Part shown: piece after piece, positions 14,984 to 26,036 of the stretch | How the letters are laid out: each line of letters opens with the position of its first letter | Position numbering within the stretch: position 1 is the first letter of the stretch | Notes under the pieces: model-generated | Seen by the model: the letters and a program-made list of their open reading frames with translations, nothing else | Databases searched by the model: none | What the model was told of the DNA's origin: nothing | Translations under genes and position numbers: made by a program | Source: Pelomyxa schiedti | Lineage: Eukaryota > Evosea > Pelobiontida > Pelomyxidae | Length of the DNA: 64,000 nucleotides | Assembly: GCA_020536535.1 (NCBI GenBank) | Contig: JAHLWZ010000809.1 | Coordinates: 1-64,000, forward strand | Direction: 5' to 3'

Positions 14984-16696
14984 ATGAAGGCAGCAGTGGT
15001 GCCCCCAGAAGTCGCGTCACACGAGAGATATCGTAGAGCCAAACAACTTACGACCGCCAAGCGATGCGCGATTGTGTTATTCATGATGTGTTTGCTGCTG
15101 GTCAATGCGTACTTTTTGATTGAAACAGGCTTTTTGAACGCTCTGTTATTCTCCTGCGGGTATGTTACATGCCCAGTAAAGGGGATTCTTTCACCTGTGG
15201 TTTTTTTTTTTGTTGTTCCTTGTCACTTTTTAGTATTTCGTAATGCAGTTGGCATTAATGATTTCAAGGACAAAATGTACGGGGGAACGTATGCTGCCTG
15301 AGGTTGCCCAAAGGGATGTTGACCTTGTGATATCCTGGGTAGACGGCGGTGATCCGTCTTGGGTGGAATTGAAACAAGTGTGGTTCTAAATTTTCACCCT
15401 GCTACGTGGTAACCTATGTGCAAACAATCAGAAATATCTCCCTCCAAGAAATTCCAAGGATGCCTTGGGTGCCAAAAGGTGGCGCAATAACAATGAAGGT
15501 ACTCCTTTTTGTATATACATGTCAGTTACTGTTCTAGTCTGTTACCTCCTCCGATCTATAAAGAAGTATGCCCCTTGGATCCGGCACATTTGGATAGCCA
15601 CCTTAAAGTACGTTTCTTTTTGTACCACAATTTCTTTTTAATTGTCCCAGCCAAGTTCCAGTATGCTTGAATGTAAGTGCCACTTCGTGGATCAGTGTTG
15701 TCAATCACTCAGAGTTCATGAGAGAGATTGACCAACCAAATTTCAGTTCACATGCCATTGAAGCTAGCATTCATAGAATTCCTGGTCTTTCTGAATATTT
15801 TCTGTATCAAATTTAATTTTTATTATCCGTGATAACACACCAAGGTACAACAATGACGACATGCTCTTTTACCAGCCTCTTGTAAGAGAAGACATTTTTA
15901 CCTGGGATGGGAAAATGAGATTTTACGTTTTCGGCTGGAGGCAAATTCTAAATTTCATTCCAGTGTGGTCTTCCTATGTCCATAGTAAGAGAATGTCTTG
16001 TACAATAGTCATTCACTCTTTACAGCGTACTGTGTAAGAGTAACAGCCCGTAGTTTCCTGAAACAGTATGCCTCACCCAATTTTAATCCAGCCACTTTAT
16101 TTATTCCAACAAAAAAAGGTTCCCTGCATCATTCCCACATAAACAGATGCACCAGTCAATGGTCATGTCCAAATCACTTCTTGAAGAAACATGGAGACTC
16201 TACCCAGATGAGATGAATGCAACTGCCATTGCAAAGTTCAGAGACATACACACAGTAATTCCACTTACTCTTGCTTTTGAAACTGGTATTTCTGTCGTTT
16301 TCCATTCCGAAAAACCTCACCAAATGCGAAAAGGTCTTGGACTTGGGGATGGAGAGAGAGATTTCACTACTAGGCAAGAACTACTTAAACTTGTACGCAA
16401 TTTTTACTTCAGCTATTCCTTGGTTCAATTCCCAACAGACAAACAGCAAGGGTGATGACCGGAAATTTGCCAAACTCAAATCATCCAAGCCAAGATGGCT
16501 GTGCCTCAATGATGACTCCAACAGTGACTCGCCTGTCAACTGGCATGTAGTAAACTTCCTTCGTCATGAGGTATGATTCTCAAACTTACCACTTATCTCA
16601 CTGAAACTAATGGATTTGTAGTACCCAGAGCCTGGACCCTGGGAACCCCCACATTGGGAGAGTGAATGGTTGGCAACGGCTGCAATGCCGCTCTGA
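14984..16696 (+). CDS. Stealth-family sugar-phosphate transferase (GNPTAB-like catalytic core)
   Basis: This is a type II membrane enzyme that moves a sugar-1-phosphate onto glycans in the Golgi; the family includes bacterial capsule phosphotransferases and animal GlcNAc-1-phosphotransferase. A cytosolic basic tail precedes one membrane helix (about residues 25-48, IVLFMMCLLLVNAYFLI). All four conserved regions are present across short exons: CR1 VDLVISWVDGGDPSW; CR2 SIKKYAPWIRHIWIAT, ISVVNHSEF, SHAIEASIHRIPGLSEYFLY and NNDDMLF; CR3 SKSLLEETWRLYPDEM with IHTVIPLTLAFETG; CR4 WLCLNDDSNSDSPVNWHVVN followed by YPEPGPWEPP. It lacks the Notch repeats and other inserts of animal GNPTAB. The TGA at 16694-16696 ends the last short exon. 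Confidence 0.88.
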
Positions 16697-17054
16697 TCCA
16701 TTGCTTTACACCCAAAACCCTGTTGTGCTTTTCATTTTGTTCAAACAAAAATGTAAAAAAGAAGCCTTAATTTTTTTTTTGGAATACCGATTTGAATTCT
16801 TTCACTGTGTAACTGTAACATTACTGCCCTCCGGAGGAGGTTGGAGTGGGAGAGAGGGGCCCCTCCCTACAACACGTGATCACCCATTTATTATAATAGT
16901 GGAGAAACACAGTAAAAAATCGGCCCCAAAGAAGCTTGATTGCAGATTTCCCCAAAGCCCCCTTCAATAGTCAACCAAACTGACAAAAAACGAGATCATC
17001 AAACAGAAAAAAAAAACCGGATCGGCACCAACTCGTAACAACGACAAACACAAA
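16697..17054. other. Intergenic spacer
   Basis: About 360 bases between two plus-strand genes. It has T- and A-rich tracts and a CACGTG box (about 16874-16879). No coding potential is convincing. It probably holds the 3' UTR of the Stealth gene and the promoter of the next gene. Confidence 0.5.
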
Positions 17055-17782
17055 ATGTTGAGCGTTGTGGTCATTGGCGCACTTGTGGGAGCTTTCTTAA
17101 ATTCTGTACGGGAGAACCACCTCCTTTTTTTTTTCATGCCGTTTTCTTTTTGCCCAATGAATGACTTGTACTTGTTCCCCGTTTTTTTCCCCCTTCACCA
17201 ACGTATCATTCAGTTTGGGTTGATGATGGTAGAATCAGGGTACGTTAAGGCGAACGTTGGAGCGACCCTGTATGACCCTCTACTCATTATGGTGCGCATG
17301 CGATAACCATTTTGAATAGAAATATTAAATACTAAATAAAAATTCAGACTGTGATGGTTACACTCTTCTTGTCCGTATTGAATTACCCTACAAAGAAGCA
17401 CCTTCTTCCTGTTTGTATGTACACGAATCCAAACAAAACATAGCCTAGCTCCATTCGACTGATTCCATTTAACCAAAAAGGCATGATAATGAGTGCCACC
17501 ACGGCAATCTATTACTTCTTTGACATGATTCAGATGTTCCAGACTGGCACCACATCCACGTCCATGATCGGCGCCGGTGCCCTCTTCTGTGTCCTTGGCA
17601 TGCTGGTGGTTGAGGCCTGCTGCCTATGCATATTCAATGGGTGGTTTGGTGCTGAGGGACCAGCGTTTGGCCACACAGGACCCACATCAAGCAGTGCAGC
17701 TGGTGCCTACGTTACACCTCCTGACGTTCCCCCAACAACCACATCCACCACAACAACAACAGAGCCCATCAGCAATGCCTAA
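17055..17782 (+). CDS. Small four-helix membrane protein with a Thr-rich tail
   Basis: Four exons give a protein of about 165 residues. Exon 1 is MLSVVVIGALVGAFLNS. Then come FGLMMVESGYVKANVGATLY, TVMVTLFLSVLNYPTKKHLL and, after a junction that makes codon TGC, MIMSATTAIYYFFDMIQMFQ. The last helix is GAGALFCVLGMLVVEACCLC, followed by a tail with a run of Thr, Pro and Ser. The frame closes perfectly over each intron, which supports the model. I see four membrane helices and an acidic residue (Glu) in the second and fourth. I do not recognise the family. Confidence 0.6.
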
Positions 17783-17867
17783 ATGCCTATTAATAATATT
17801 ACAATTCCACTTTTTGCCAATCCAAACTTCCCACAACAGCCACAGCACCCCTTTCCTTCGAAAAATT

Positions 17868-19372
17868 ATGGCTCAGACACAGCAAGGAACGTCGTCAGAC
17901 GACCAGGAAGCGGGGGTGTCGTACGACAACGAGGGCGTGTCGCCGCCATCACCACGAGCGGGGGTTGTTGTTGTCGTCGGCGGCAAGCACCGGGGGGCCG
18001 CCGGGGGGGCGACGAGGGTGCTCAACATCAACCACCTGGCGGCCACGATGTGGCTTCTGCCGTGCGTGTGCTACGCCGCTTCGTCGGTGTGCACGACGCT
18101 GCTCAACAAGGCGGTGATAAGGCAGGTCGAGCCAAAGTACTCCCTCTTCTTGTTGGTGTCTCAGGTTGGTCGGTCGATTGGTTTGAGGCCCCGTATACAG
18201 TATAATGGGAATATAATTGTGGCAGAATCCGATAGCTCATCGCACCTCGTGCTTCTTAAAGAGTTTTCCAACTTACCAGTTTGGTTTCGTTTTTAAATAA
18301 TCCAAAAAAAAAAAAGCACATAGCAACAGTTTGTATCACACTGGCACTTCACTGTTTGAAAGTAATACCTCCCTTGTTTTCTGATGTTGACCACTCCATT
18401 GTCATCAAGTGGATCCCACTTGATGTATTATTTGTGTTAATGCTTTTGACAAACACTGCAGCGTAGGTCAGTGAGTTTCTTTTTAAGATACTTACATGCA
18501 CGTTTATCAACCAAGGCTCAAATTTGTATCCATACCAATAGTTACGGTGTTTAAAGCGTTCTCTACTGTTGTTACTGCTCTTGGTGACTATTTTTTATTT
18601 AATCAAAGACTCTCTATTGGAATTGTAGGAAGTCTTGTGCTCATGGTAGACCCACATTGAATTACCAATGAGAATCTAATTATTCTTGCAGGTCGTGTCT
18701 TCTGTTATTGCAGGTTTGAACGACCTGGAGTACAATGGCTGGGGATACTTCTGGATGACTCTAAATTGCATAAGCACATCTTGTTATGCTGTGTGCAAAG
18801 TAATTTGTTTTAACAACTCCTCACCCAATAATAGCTTTACATGAGACTTGCTATGAAGACTAAAGTTCCCGAGTTCACGGCTGCCTTTTTAAACAATGCC
18901 ATTGCTATACCCTTGCTATTTCCTGTGCTGCTGATGTCTGGAACCCTGGAGCAATCATTGATGCAGTAAGTGTGCCACGCTCTCCACTCTCAAATAAAAT
19001 TCAAAAGCACAGCACATTGAGTGGAGGTGGACTGTTTAGAATGATATTTTGCATGAGTTGCGTTTCTGGGTTCTTCGTCTGTTGTTCTGCGTTCTGGTGC
19101 GTTAGAAGAACTTCACCAACAACCTACAGGTACTAGCTTTTTTTTTTTTTCAGTTGTTTTGTTGACTTCACATCAGCATGGTTGGTGCTCTTAACAAAAT
19201 ACCTCTTACCATACTGGGATGGATACTTTTTGGTGCTTCCATGACGTGGTTGGGTGTCACCAGTGTGTGTGTTGGTCTGTCTGCTGGTGTGTGGTATACC
19301 ATGGAAAGAAACATAAAAAAGGACCTACATCCAGAGATAAACTCGAGGAGTATACTACCAAGAATTTTGTAG
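17868..19372 (+). CDS. GDP-mannose-type nucleotide-sugar transporter
   Basis: A Golgi antiporter of the drug/metabolite transporter superfamily that imports a GDP-sugar in exchange for GMP. After a disordered N-terminus of about 60 residues the helices follow: MWLLPCVCYAASSVCTTLLN, YSLFLLVSQ, VSIPIVTVFKAFSTVVTALG and VSSVIAGLNDLEYNGWGYFW. The substrate motif GALNK is present in SMVGALNKIPLTILGW, as in yeast Vrg4 and plant GONST proteins, and follows TSPTTY across an intron. The first exon is GC-rich. The next gene lies on the other strand only 47 bases away, tail to tail. Supply of GDP-mannose would serve protein glycosylation. Confidence 0.82.
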
Positions 19373-19419
19373 CTATAACCACCAAAAGAATTTAAAGAAA
19401 TGTTTGTCTTCTGTTCTGG

Positions 19420-20664
19420 TTAAGACAGTGGTGGGAACAGGAACCAAATGGCGGGTCTCCTTAGGCCTCCGCCTCTTCCAGGTATCTTGCATGCGGCATT
19501 AATGAATGTAGTTGGGGTGCCGGAGGGAGGCCTTTCTCGGTACACACCGTACCCAGTGTGGGAGTGGCCAAACACATGCACCAAGGGCCGGATGTGAATG
19601 ACCCTGTCATTAGGTGGTGGTGTCGGCGGGTGTTGTGGTGGCCGTGGGTGTTGTTGTGGTTGTGGTTGTGGTTTGTGCTCTTGTTGTTGTGGCATTCCAC
19701 CAGTTACTGGCAGAGCAGAAGTCGGAGGAGTCGATGAACAGGATGATGGCAGAATTCCTTCCGGCACAGCATCACGGCTTCCACACATAACCGGCGATTC
19801 CAAAGCCGGTTCCGGTGGCGGCGCCGATGTCGATGTCGATGCCGATGCCGATGCCGATGGCGTGGATGGTGAGGCCGCGGAACAGCACAGCCGGATGACC
19901 TGCTCCTCACAGGAAGACATGTTCGGGTCGTAGGCCCTCGGCGGCGCGTGGGTGAGCAGCACGTCGACGGCCGAGTGGGCCCCGTCAGCGGGGGGCCTCA
20001 CGTTGGACTTCCAGCCGCTGCCCCACAGCCTCATCACGCCGTCGACGACTACGAGCTCGTCGCGCAGCATCCTGCAGTTGCGTATGACGTCGTCGGGGCG
20101 CGCGACGCGCTTCTCGCGCGACATGGCCTGCTTGGTCGCCGCGTGGCGCCGCGCGTGCGCGTGCTCGTGGTTCCCGCACACGCAGAACTTGTGCCTGTGG
20201 GGCAGCCTCCCGACGAGCTCGTCGAACACCACGAGCTCGTCGTGCCGGCCCCTCAGCGTCATGTCCCCGGCGACGAGCAGCACGTCGCCATCTGGTATCT
20301 CCACGCGAGACAGCAGGCTGTGAGTGTCACTGATGCACACGACCTTGAGCGTCCTCGGCGTAGCCACGTCCACTTGCCTCGCCAACTGCAATTTCTGACC
20401 GTTGTCATTGTTCGTTTCAGCTTCGGATGCATCGGGTTTCACATAAGAATGAGGCTCCGAGGGAGGAGAGACTGACACTGAAGATGAGGTCGAAACTGAA
20501 GAGGAATGTGTATCGGAGACTGAGCCGAAACGCAGAGCAGTCCACGTTGCCGACGGCGAAAGATCAACCCTGAGGCCAGGCCCACGCAACAACTCCGAAT
20601 CGAATGTGTCACATTCTAACGGCTCTTCGTCATCGTCATCCGACGACAGGTCGGAGGAGCTCAT
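19420..20664 (-). CDS. Calcineurin-like metallophosphoesterase (MPPED/UPF0046 type)
   Basis: A single exon of 414 codons. The five metal-binding blocks of the fold are present in order: CISDTHS, LVAGDMTLRG, CVCGNHEHAHA, LLTHAPPRAYDP and VFGHSHTGYGVY. Order and spacing match the MPPED1/MPPED2 group of phosphodiesterases, whose members hydrolyse cyclic nucleotides or model phosphodiesters. Two inserts are unusual: an acidic Ser-rich N-terminus of about 100 residues and a Ser/Pro/Gln/His-rich insert of about 100 residues between the fourth and fifth blocks. The middle (20000-20330) is very GC-rich. A run of GATGTCGATGCC repeats at about 19825-19860 encodes part of the insert. It starts about 100 bases from the LCAT-like gene, head to head. 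Confidence 0.85.
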   Translation of the reverse strand: MSSSDLSSDDDDEEPLECDTFDSELLRGPGLRVDLSPSATWTALRFGSVSDTHSSSVSTSSSVSVSPPSEPHSYVKPDASEAETNNDNGQKLQLARQVDVATPRTLKVVCISDTHSLLSRVEIPDGDVLLVAGDMTLRGRHDELVVFDELVGRLPHRHKFCVCGNHEHAHARRHAATKQAMSREKRVARPDDVIRNCRMLRDELVVVDGVMRLWGSGWKSNVRPPADGAHSAVDVLLTHAPPRAYDPNMSSCEEQVIRLCCSAASPSTPSASASASTSTSAPPPEPALESPVMCGSRDAVPEGILPSSCSSTPPTSALPVTGGMPQQQEHKPQPQPQQHPRPPQHPPTPPPNDRVIHIRPLVHVFGHSHTGYGVYRERPPSGTPTTFINAACKIPGRGGGLRRPAIWFLFPPLS

Positions 20665-20765
20665 CGCCCGCTTTGATCAATGGCAATTTGTTGATGTCCC
20701 CGAAATCGTTCAGATGTCAAGATCTGGCTCAGGTACATCCTCCATTTTTTCGAACAAAAGGAGCA
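20665..20765. promoter_or_regulatory. Short divergent promoter
   Basis: Only 101 bases separate the start codons of the metallophosphoesterase (minus) and the LCAT-like gene (plus). Both 5' UTRs and promoters must fit here or overlap the neighbouring genes. No TATA box is obvious. Confidence 0.45.
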
Positions 20766-22408
20766 ATGAAAGGAACCGTTGTGCTAGTGGTACTTTGTCT
20801 GTGGCTTGGGCACGTAGAATGCGGCACTACATGTCCTCAGCCTCACCCTGTAGTTCTTGTTCCTGGCGTGTATGTTTTTTCCCTCTTTTGCTCCCATCCT
20901 TTCCGTGTCATCTCGTACTCACTGGCAAAAAGGGGTGGATCAATTTTAGAAGGGCTTCTGGACTTGTCTGATGACATTGTTCTCCCTCATGACATTTGCC
21001 CACACCAAACGTATTTGTTTCTTGAGTGTCCTTTGCCTCGTGACACTTTTTATAGTACAGAATGGACAAGGTGGTGGATTGACAATCGGGACATGGAACC
21101 ACCAATGGAGGACTGCCTTCTTTACTACCTGTAATCTTATTTATTACTTTCCCAAACTTACACACCTAGTACACCACAATGGATCAACGGCTCTATGCAA
21201 AACCCTGAGGGCATTGATATACGAACTCCTGATTGGGGTTGTACCACCGGACTGTGTTTATCTCCTGTTCATCTAGTCTAGGTGGTGTCTATGCAATTGA
21301 CATACTGGACCCTGATTTACTAATGGAACTATTCACACACTATTTCCATGGCACTATCCAGGGCTTTGAAGATGCCGGTTTCCTTTCATTTGTTTCCTCT
21401 TTCCCCTACAGTAACAAAATACAGGGTATGTTGTGGGAACTAACCTTTTTGGCGCGCCATACGACTGGAGGTGTGTTGAAACCCTCTTGCACTTATTATA
21501 ATACACGCCAAGGTACTTCCCGTCGCCAAGCTATTGTGAAGCTCTCCAGGAGTTGGTGGAACAAGCCTTTGCACTGAATAATAACACTAAAGTTGAATTA
21601 GTGAGCCATAGTCTTGGTGGCCCTGTTTCATATTACTTCCTCCAAAATATGGTACGAAAATATCTGTGGGAAATTACTTACGTCCACATAAGGAAGAAGA
21701 ATGGAAAGAAAAATTCTTGCATCGCTGGATTACATTATCATCACCTTGGTATGGCTCTGTTCAAGCTATAAAGTACGCTCTATCTGGTGATAACTTTGGC
21801 CTGCCTGTTCCACATATCAATTACCGCGCAGCACAACGAGCAATGCCTGCCACTTACTGTTTGCTACACTATCTTCTTATTTTTTCTTATTCCTGTGCTT
21901 AGATCTACTTGCACTCCCACAATACTGGAATACAACCGTGCTTGTAACAACGCCTTCCGCTACCTATAGTGCTGAAGACTACCAAACACTATGGAATGTA
22001 GCAGACATTGATCACGCATGGGAACTTACACAGGTAGAGCGCCCTTTTTTTCATCCATCATGAGAAAATGGTTAGGAAGCTTGGACATATTACGGTGAAC
22101 TGAATTTCCCTGTTGACCCTGATGGTGTAGCTGCCAACTTACCTCACATCTGCATGTACTCATATGGCGAGAAAACAGACGAGCAGTACGTGTATACAAG
22201 TGACACGAATTTTGATGACAACCCCAAAATTACTTGGGGTGACGGGGATGGCACAGTCAATGCCTTCTCGCTATCAGAACAATGTGCCCTGTGGGCAGCG
22301 TCTGGAAACACCAAAGCCATATATACCTACAGCGATGTTGACCACGTGGGCATTTTATCAGACAGTCGAGCCGTAGACCAACTGGTTTCTTTGGCTTGCT
22401 CTGACTGA
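20766..22408 (+). CDS. Secreted LCAT/PLA2G15-like lipid acyltransferase
   Basis: An alpha/beta hydrolase that transfers or releases acyl chains from phospholipids; family members act in lysosomes or outside the cell. The N-terminus is a signal peptide (KGTVVLVVLCLWLGHVEC) followed by PHPVVLVPG. Exon-spanning landmarks are FGAPYDWRC, the nucleophile elbow SHSLGGPVSYYFL, the segment HRWITLSSPWYGSVQ, the acid in WGDGDGTVN and the catalytic His in SDVDHVGILSD. These match the Ser-Asp-His triad of LCAT and lysosomal phospholipase A2. Several introns of 40-70 nt interrupt the frame. The stop is at 22406-22408. It faces the secreted propeller gene tail to tail. Confidence 0.87.
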
Positions 22409-22511
22409 ATCCCACCAAAAGCAATGTAAATGCAAATTATTTAAAAAGTGCATGAATCCATATGCAAATACATTTTTTTTTTGGACAAGCCAACAACCAA
22501 GACTCCATAAA

Positions 22512-24602
22512 TTAATTTGGTGCTGGTCCAGCAACAATGGGAAGGTCACCAGGACCAGAGGCAACGAGTTGGTATATTTGCATGGTGTTGTCAGCCCAGT
22601 ATTCCATGAATACATTGTTGTACTGATCTATGAAAAGGCGGTGGTACTGTATGTAACACCCAACCTTCTCAATTGGAACAACTGTTTCCCGTTAACAAGA
22701 GTATTGCCGTAGCTAAAAAGAAAAGACCTGTGGGTTCCACCATAAACATCTCCCATGTGCCTGTCTTTCCAAAAACAGGTGAACGCATTAGCCCCAGGAC
22801 CCAATTTTGGCCAGCTCCCAGGCAACCCAAACTCTCATCGGGAGCTTCAATCAGCTGATAATAATAGTCGCCGGATATTGCAATTGTGCCTTCACCTCCG
22901 CCAACACAGCCTCCTGCGGCCCAGTCGATGTCCCACCTTTGCCTCATTGAGTCGGGGATGACATATTAGAGGAAATTGTACCCATTGCAATCTATAGAAC
23001 TGAACATTGCATCACCTGGGAGAGTGAGTCCAGACGTTTGCCAAGTGTTCCAATCCCTTGTTCTCGCTACTCCACGGTAGCTTTTCACATTTCCGGCATC
23101 CCAACCGTGGAATGTTACATAGTAGTATCTCAAACGAAGATTAGTATTTGTAATTTAAGACCACTTCATTACCCACTACTATCCTTCAAAATGATTTCAG
23201 GTGTACCCTCATCAACTGTTGATTTGGCGCAGTGCTTTCCCGTGCCACTGCAAATAGCACTCCATAGTTCCCCAGGCGTCACAACCGGGTTGAGGGAAGA
23301 TCTTGGTTTGTACATCATTATTCGTTTGTTACTGATTAGGAAATACGGTGTAAATGGGCCTGTTGGGTAATAGTCATATCGTTCGTATAAACACATCTCC
23401 CAACCACTGTACGTTAGCAAAGATTAGTATATTCTTTTGATACATTAAGAGCATTAAAAAGGCATACTTGGATCGATCAAGACATTGTGCAATATACAAC
23501 CACTTATTCAATTCTTTGTCATAAAATCCAGCACCGTCGACGATGGCGCATTCATCAGCTGTGTTTGCTGTTGGTGTAGCAATAGGAGTCAGGTCACTCC
23601 ATGTGATGCCTCGGTCGTTTGTGCTTCTAACAACAGCACGTGCCCAATCTGACTAATAACATTACCATAACTAATAAAAGAGAAGGAGATTACCAAGCAA
23701 TATGATGGTTGAGCAGCAAATCCATACTCTCTATGGAAGAGAAACCACTCTGAAGGGTCCCAAGGGCTTGGTACAAAGTGAAAGCCAACATTCATCGAAC
23801 TCCCAAAGAATGCCGAACTCACAAATGACCACTGAGCTAAGAAGAAATGAGGCCTACTCAATAGGAAAAAAAGTACCTGTGTTGTTCCAGAATAGCCCCA
23901 GAGGTCCTGGATCTAAAGACTTAACAGTAGTATAATAGTGAACAACAGCAGCGCAACAATAGTAGTACACGCGGAACTCGAGAGAAGAGCTTGTGCCTTT
24001 GTGAGCAAGTCTGTAAGGAGAAGAAAAAAGTGACCTGCATCCAGTGTTTGAAAAGAAGAGAGAAAACACTTGAATTCTGTCCAAACCAGCCGAGTCAAAG
24101 TCGGTCCTTTAGAGAGGGTTAAAGGAGGAACATTTACATAAAACATGTGCCTATATAAAGTTAAAGTCGCCAGAATCTTGGACTTGGTAGCATCGTTGAC
24201 CTCAAGCCTTACAATCTCCAGATTATCAGCGGAATTGTTATCAATGGCAAGTGCAAAATCAACACGTGACGCCGCAGATGTGTACACAGCGTTGGTGTAA
24301 GGTCCTGTGGTGAGTGCATTAGAGTACAAGCCGCTTTTTCACCTTGGGACAACCATATGTCATGTAGGCCTTGGACGCGTCGTTTACAGTAACAATCCAC
24401 GCCGTAGAAGAGTAATTGCTGCCAGTCTGATGATAAGATGACTGAGCAGGGTAGAAAGTGGCCGTTGGGTAGCTGCCGTCTCCGCAGCCGCCTACACAAT
24501 AATACCTTGTAAGCGCCGTAAAAAACCACTAACAAGTACTCAACATGCTAAACGCAACAACGCCAGTGTCGCAAACCCGGTCACCCACCCCCGCAGCCTC
24601 AT
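22512..24602 (-). CDS. Secreted beta-propeller protein with Asp-box (glycosidase-like)
   Basis: The model starts MRLRGWVTGFATLALLRLAC, a good signal peptide, and splices into GCGDGSYPTATFYPAQ. Later exons contain LFWNNT, VGFHFVPSPWDPSEWFLFHR, an Asp-box (TNDRGITW), KSYRGVARTRDWNTW and GGCVGGGEGTIAISGDYYYQ. They end with YIQYHRLFIDQYNNVFMEYW and a final PIVAGPAPN. The repeated small Trp/Gly/Asp motifs suggest a five- or six-bladed propeller as in GH43-like or BNR/sialidase-like enzymes. I cannot point to the full catalytic set, so activity is not assigned. The stop TAA at 22512-22514 follows a splice that restores the frame (EMFMVEPT to VVPIEKVG). Secretion or lysosomal targeting is likely. 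Confidence 0.6.
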
Positions 24603-24753
24603 TCCCACTCAACCGTTTTTTTTTTTCTTCTTGCAGTGTTGTTGAATGGGTTTTGGGTAATTAATTAGCTACTTTGTATAGCTTCCGCGAAGCAGGGTTG
24701 AGGAGGGTGGGTGCCTTCACACACAACGTGGTCGTATCAGATACTACTAGATT

Positions 24754-25864
24754 TTACAAAACTCCCGCCTGGACTAGCTCGGTCAGCCTTCTTGCCAGTT
24801 GGTCAAACAGGGGCTTGATGTTGTCGCCGGTCTTGGCGGAGCACTCCACGTACAAGGGGGGGCCGCCGCCGGTGGCGCCGGCCGACGTCGACGCGGTCTG
24901 GAGCTCCGTGATGTACTGCTGGGCCATTTCGGGCGTGACCATGCGGCTTTTCACCAGGTCGGTTTTGTTGGCCGCCAGGACCAGGACGATGTTGGAGGGT
25001 GCTCGCACACGCAGCTCGTCGACCCACTGCTTCAGCGTGTCAAATGAGGTCTGTGATTGAATGTGTGTGTGTATGTGTGTTGGTTGGTTGGTTGTGAGAG
25101 GGGGAAGAGGAGATAGTTAGGGGAAAAGCTAATGAAGGTTTGGTAAGGAAGTGGGGATGTTTTGGGGAGAGGGGGGGGGGGGAAAAATGAGAGAAATGGG
25201 AGAAGGATAGAAACTTTACTATCAACGGCATATACGATAATAGCAGCGGAGGCTTGGCGATAATACATGGGTGTTAGTGACCTCTAAGGAGGGGTTGATT
25301 TCAATAAAGATAAGAAAAGAGCAAATACAAAACGTTCTTGGCCAGCCTAGTTGTTTGTTTACAGTGGAACGTTAATTATTTGAATGTTGTTTAGGGCCGG
25401 TCATACCGTGTCCCAGATCTTTTGTCACCAATGAAACAGCATAATGGCACCCGAAAATATACTTTATTGAGGGAATAAAGAAAAAAAGAATATTACCTCC
25501 ATCTTTACATTTTTGCCATCAACACTAGAATTATACACCTGAAATGAAGCACTTGGGGAATTGAGAACGGCAGTTACTTAAATTCACTCACCCTATTGTT
25601 GCTTCGCTGTGAGGGTCAAAAGAATCGCGTGTCAATCTGCTTACAATTGCCGTTTTGCCTTTTTAAACACAATTACGTTCGTACTAATGCCTAATTTCTT
25701 TGTAAAAATTGGTGATACCTGTTCCAACATCACCCAATAATACAACTTTGAGCCCAGTCACCAATTTGTTCCTCGGTTTTCGTCCTGGGCACATACATGT
25801 GTACTGTAAAAAAATAAATAAAAAAGTCCCACTCCCATACCGTGGTGCTGTTCCTCTCCCCCAT
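24754..25864 (-). CDS. Rab5-clade small GTPase lacking a C-terminal prenylation motif
   Basis: A GTP switch for early-endosome traffic. The first exon (25841-25864) encodes MGERNSTT and splices to YTCMCPGRKPRNKLVTGLK; then VVLLGDVGTGKTAIVSRLT (P-loop), DSFDPHSEATIG, IWDT, AGQERF and RSLTPMYYRQASAAIIVYAV. The last exon has NKTDLV and ECSAKTGDN. Several exons are tiny (IWDT and AGQERF are separate). The protein ends LTELVQAGVL, with no Cys near the C-terminus, whereas ordinary Rabs end in one or two prenylated Cys. Gly2 followed by Ser at position 6 fits an N-myristoylation signal, and Cys in YTCMC could be palmitoylated. This is the arrangement of plant ARA6-type Rab5. The final exon is GC-rich. 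A hidden extra 3' exon cannot be excluded, but the nearest candidate also lacks a Cys tail. Confidence 0.83.
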
Positions 25865-26036
25865 GGCACTGACCCATTAATTACCTAACTGATTTTTGTT
25901 TTTGTTTGATTTCTTTTCGCTCTTTCTTCAGGTTGTTCTGCCCTTGTTTCTGGTTAGACAAGGAGAGACGAAAAGAGATTCTGATCAGATCTTTTTTTTT
26001 TTTTGCTTTTCCACAGACCCATCGACAGCCACCACG
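25865..26036. promoter_or_regulatory. Divergent promoter of the Rab and COMMD6 genes
   Basis: The two start codons are 172 bases apart and point away from each other. The spacer has T-rich tracts and an AG-rich block; no classical TATA box is seen. Both genes act in endosomal traffic, which makes shared control plausible but unproven. Confidence 0.4.
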
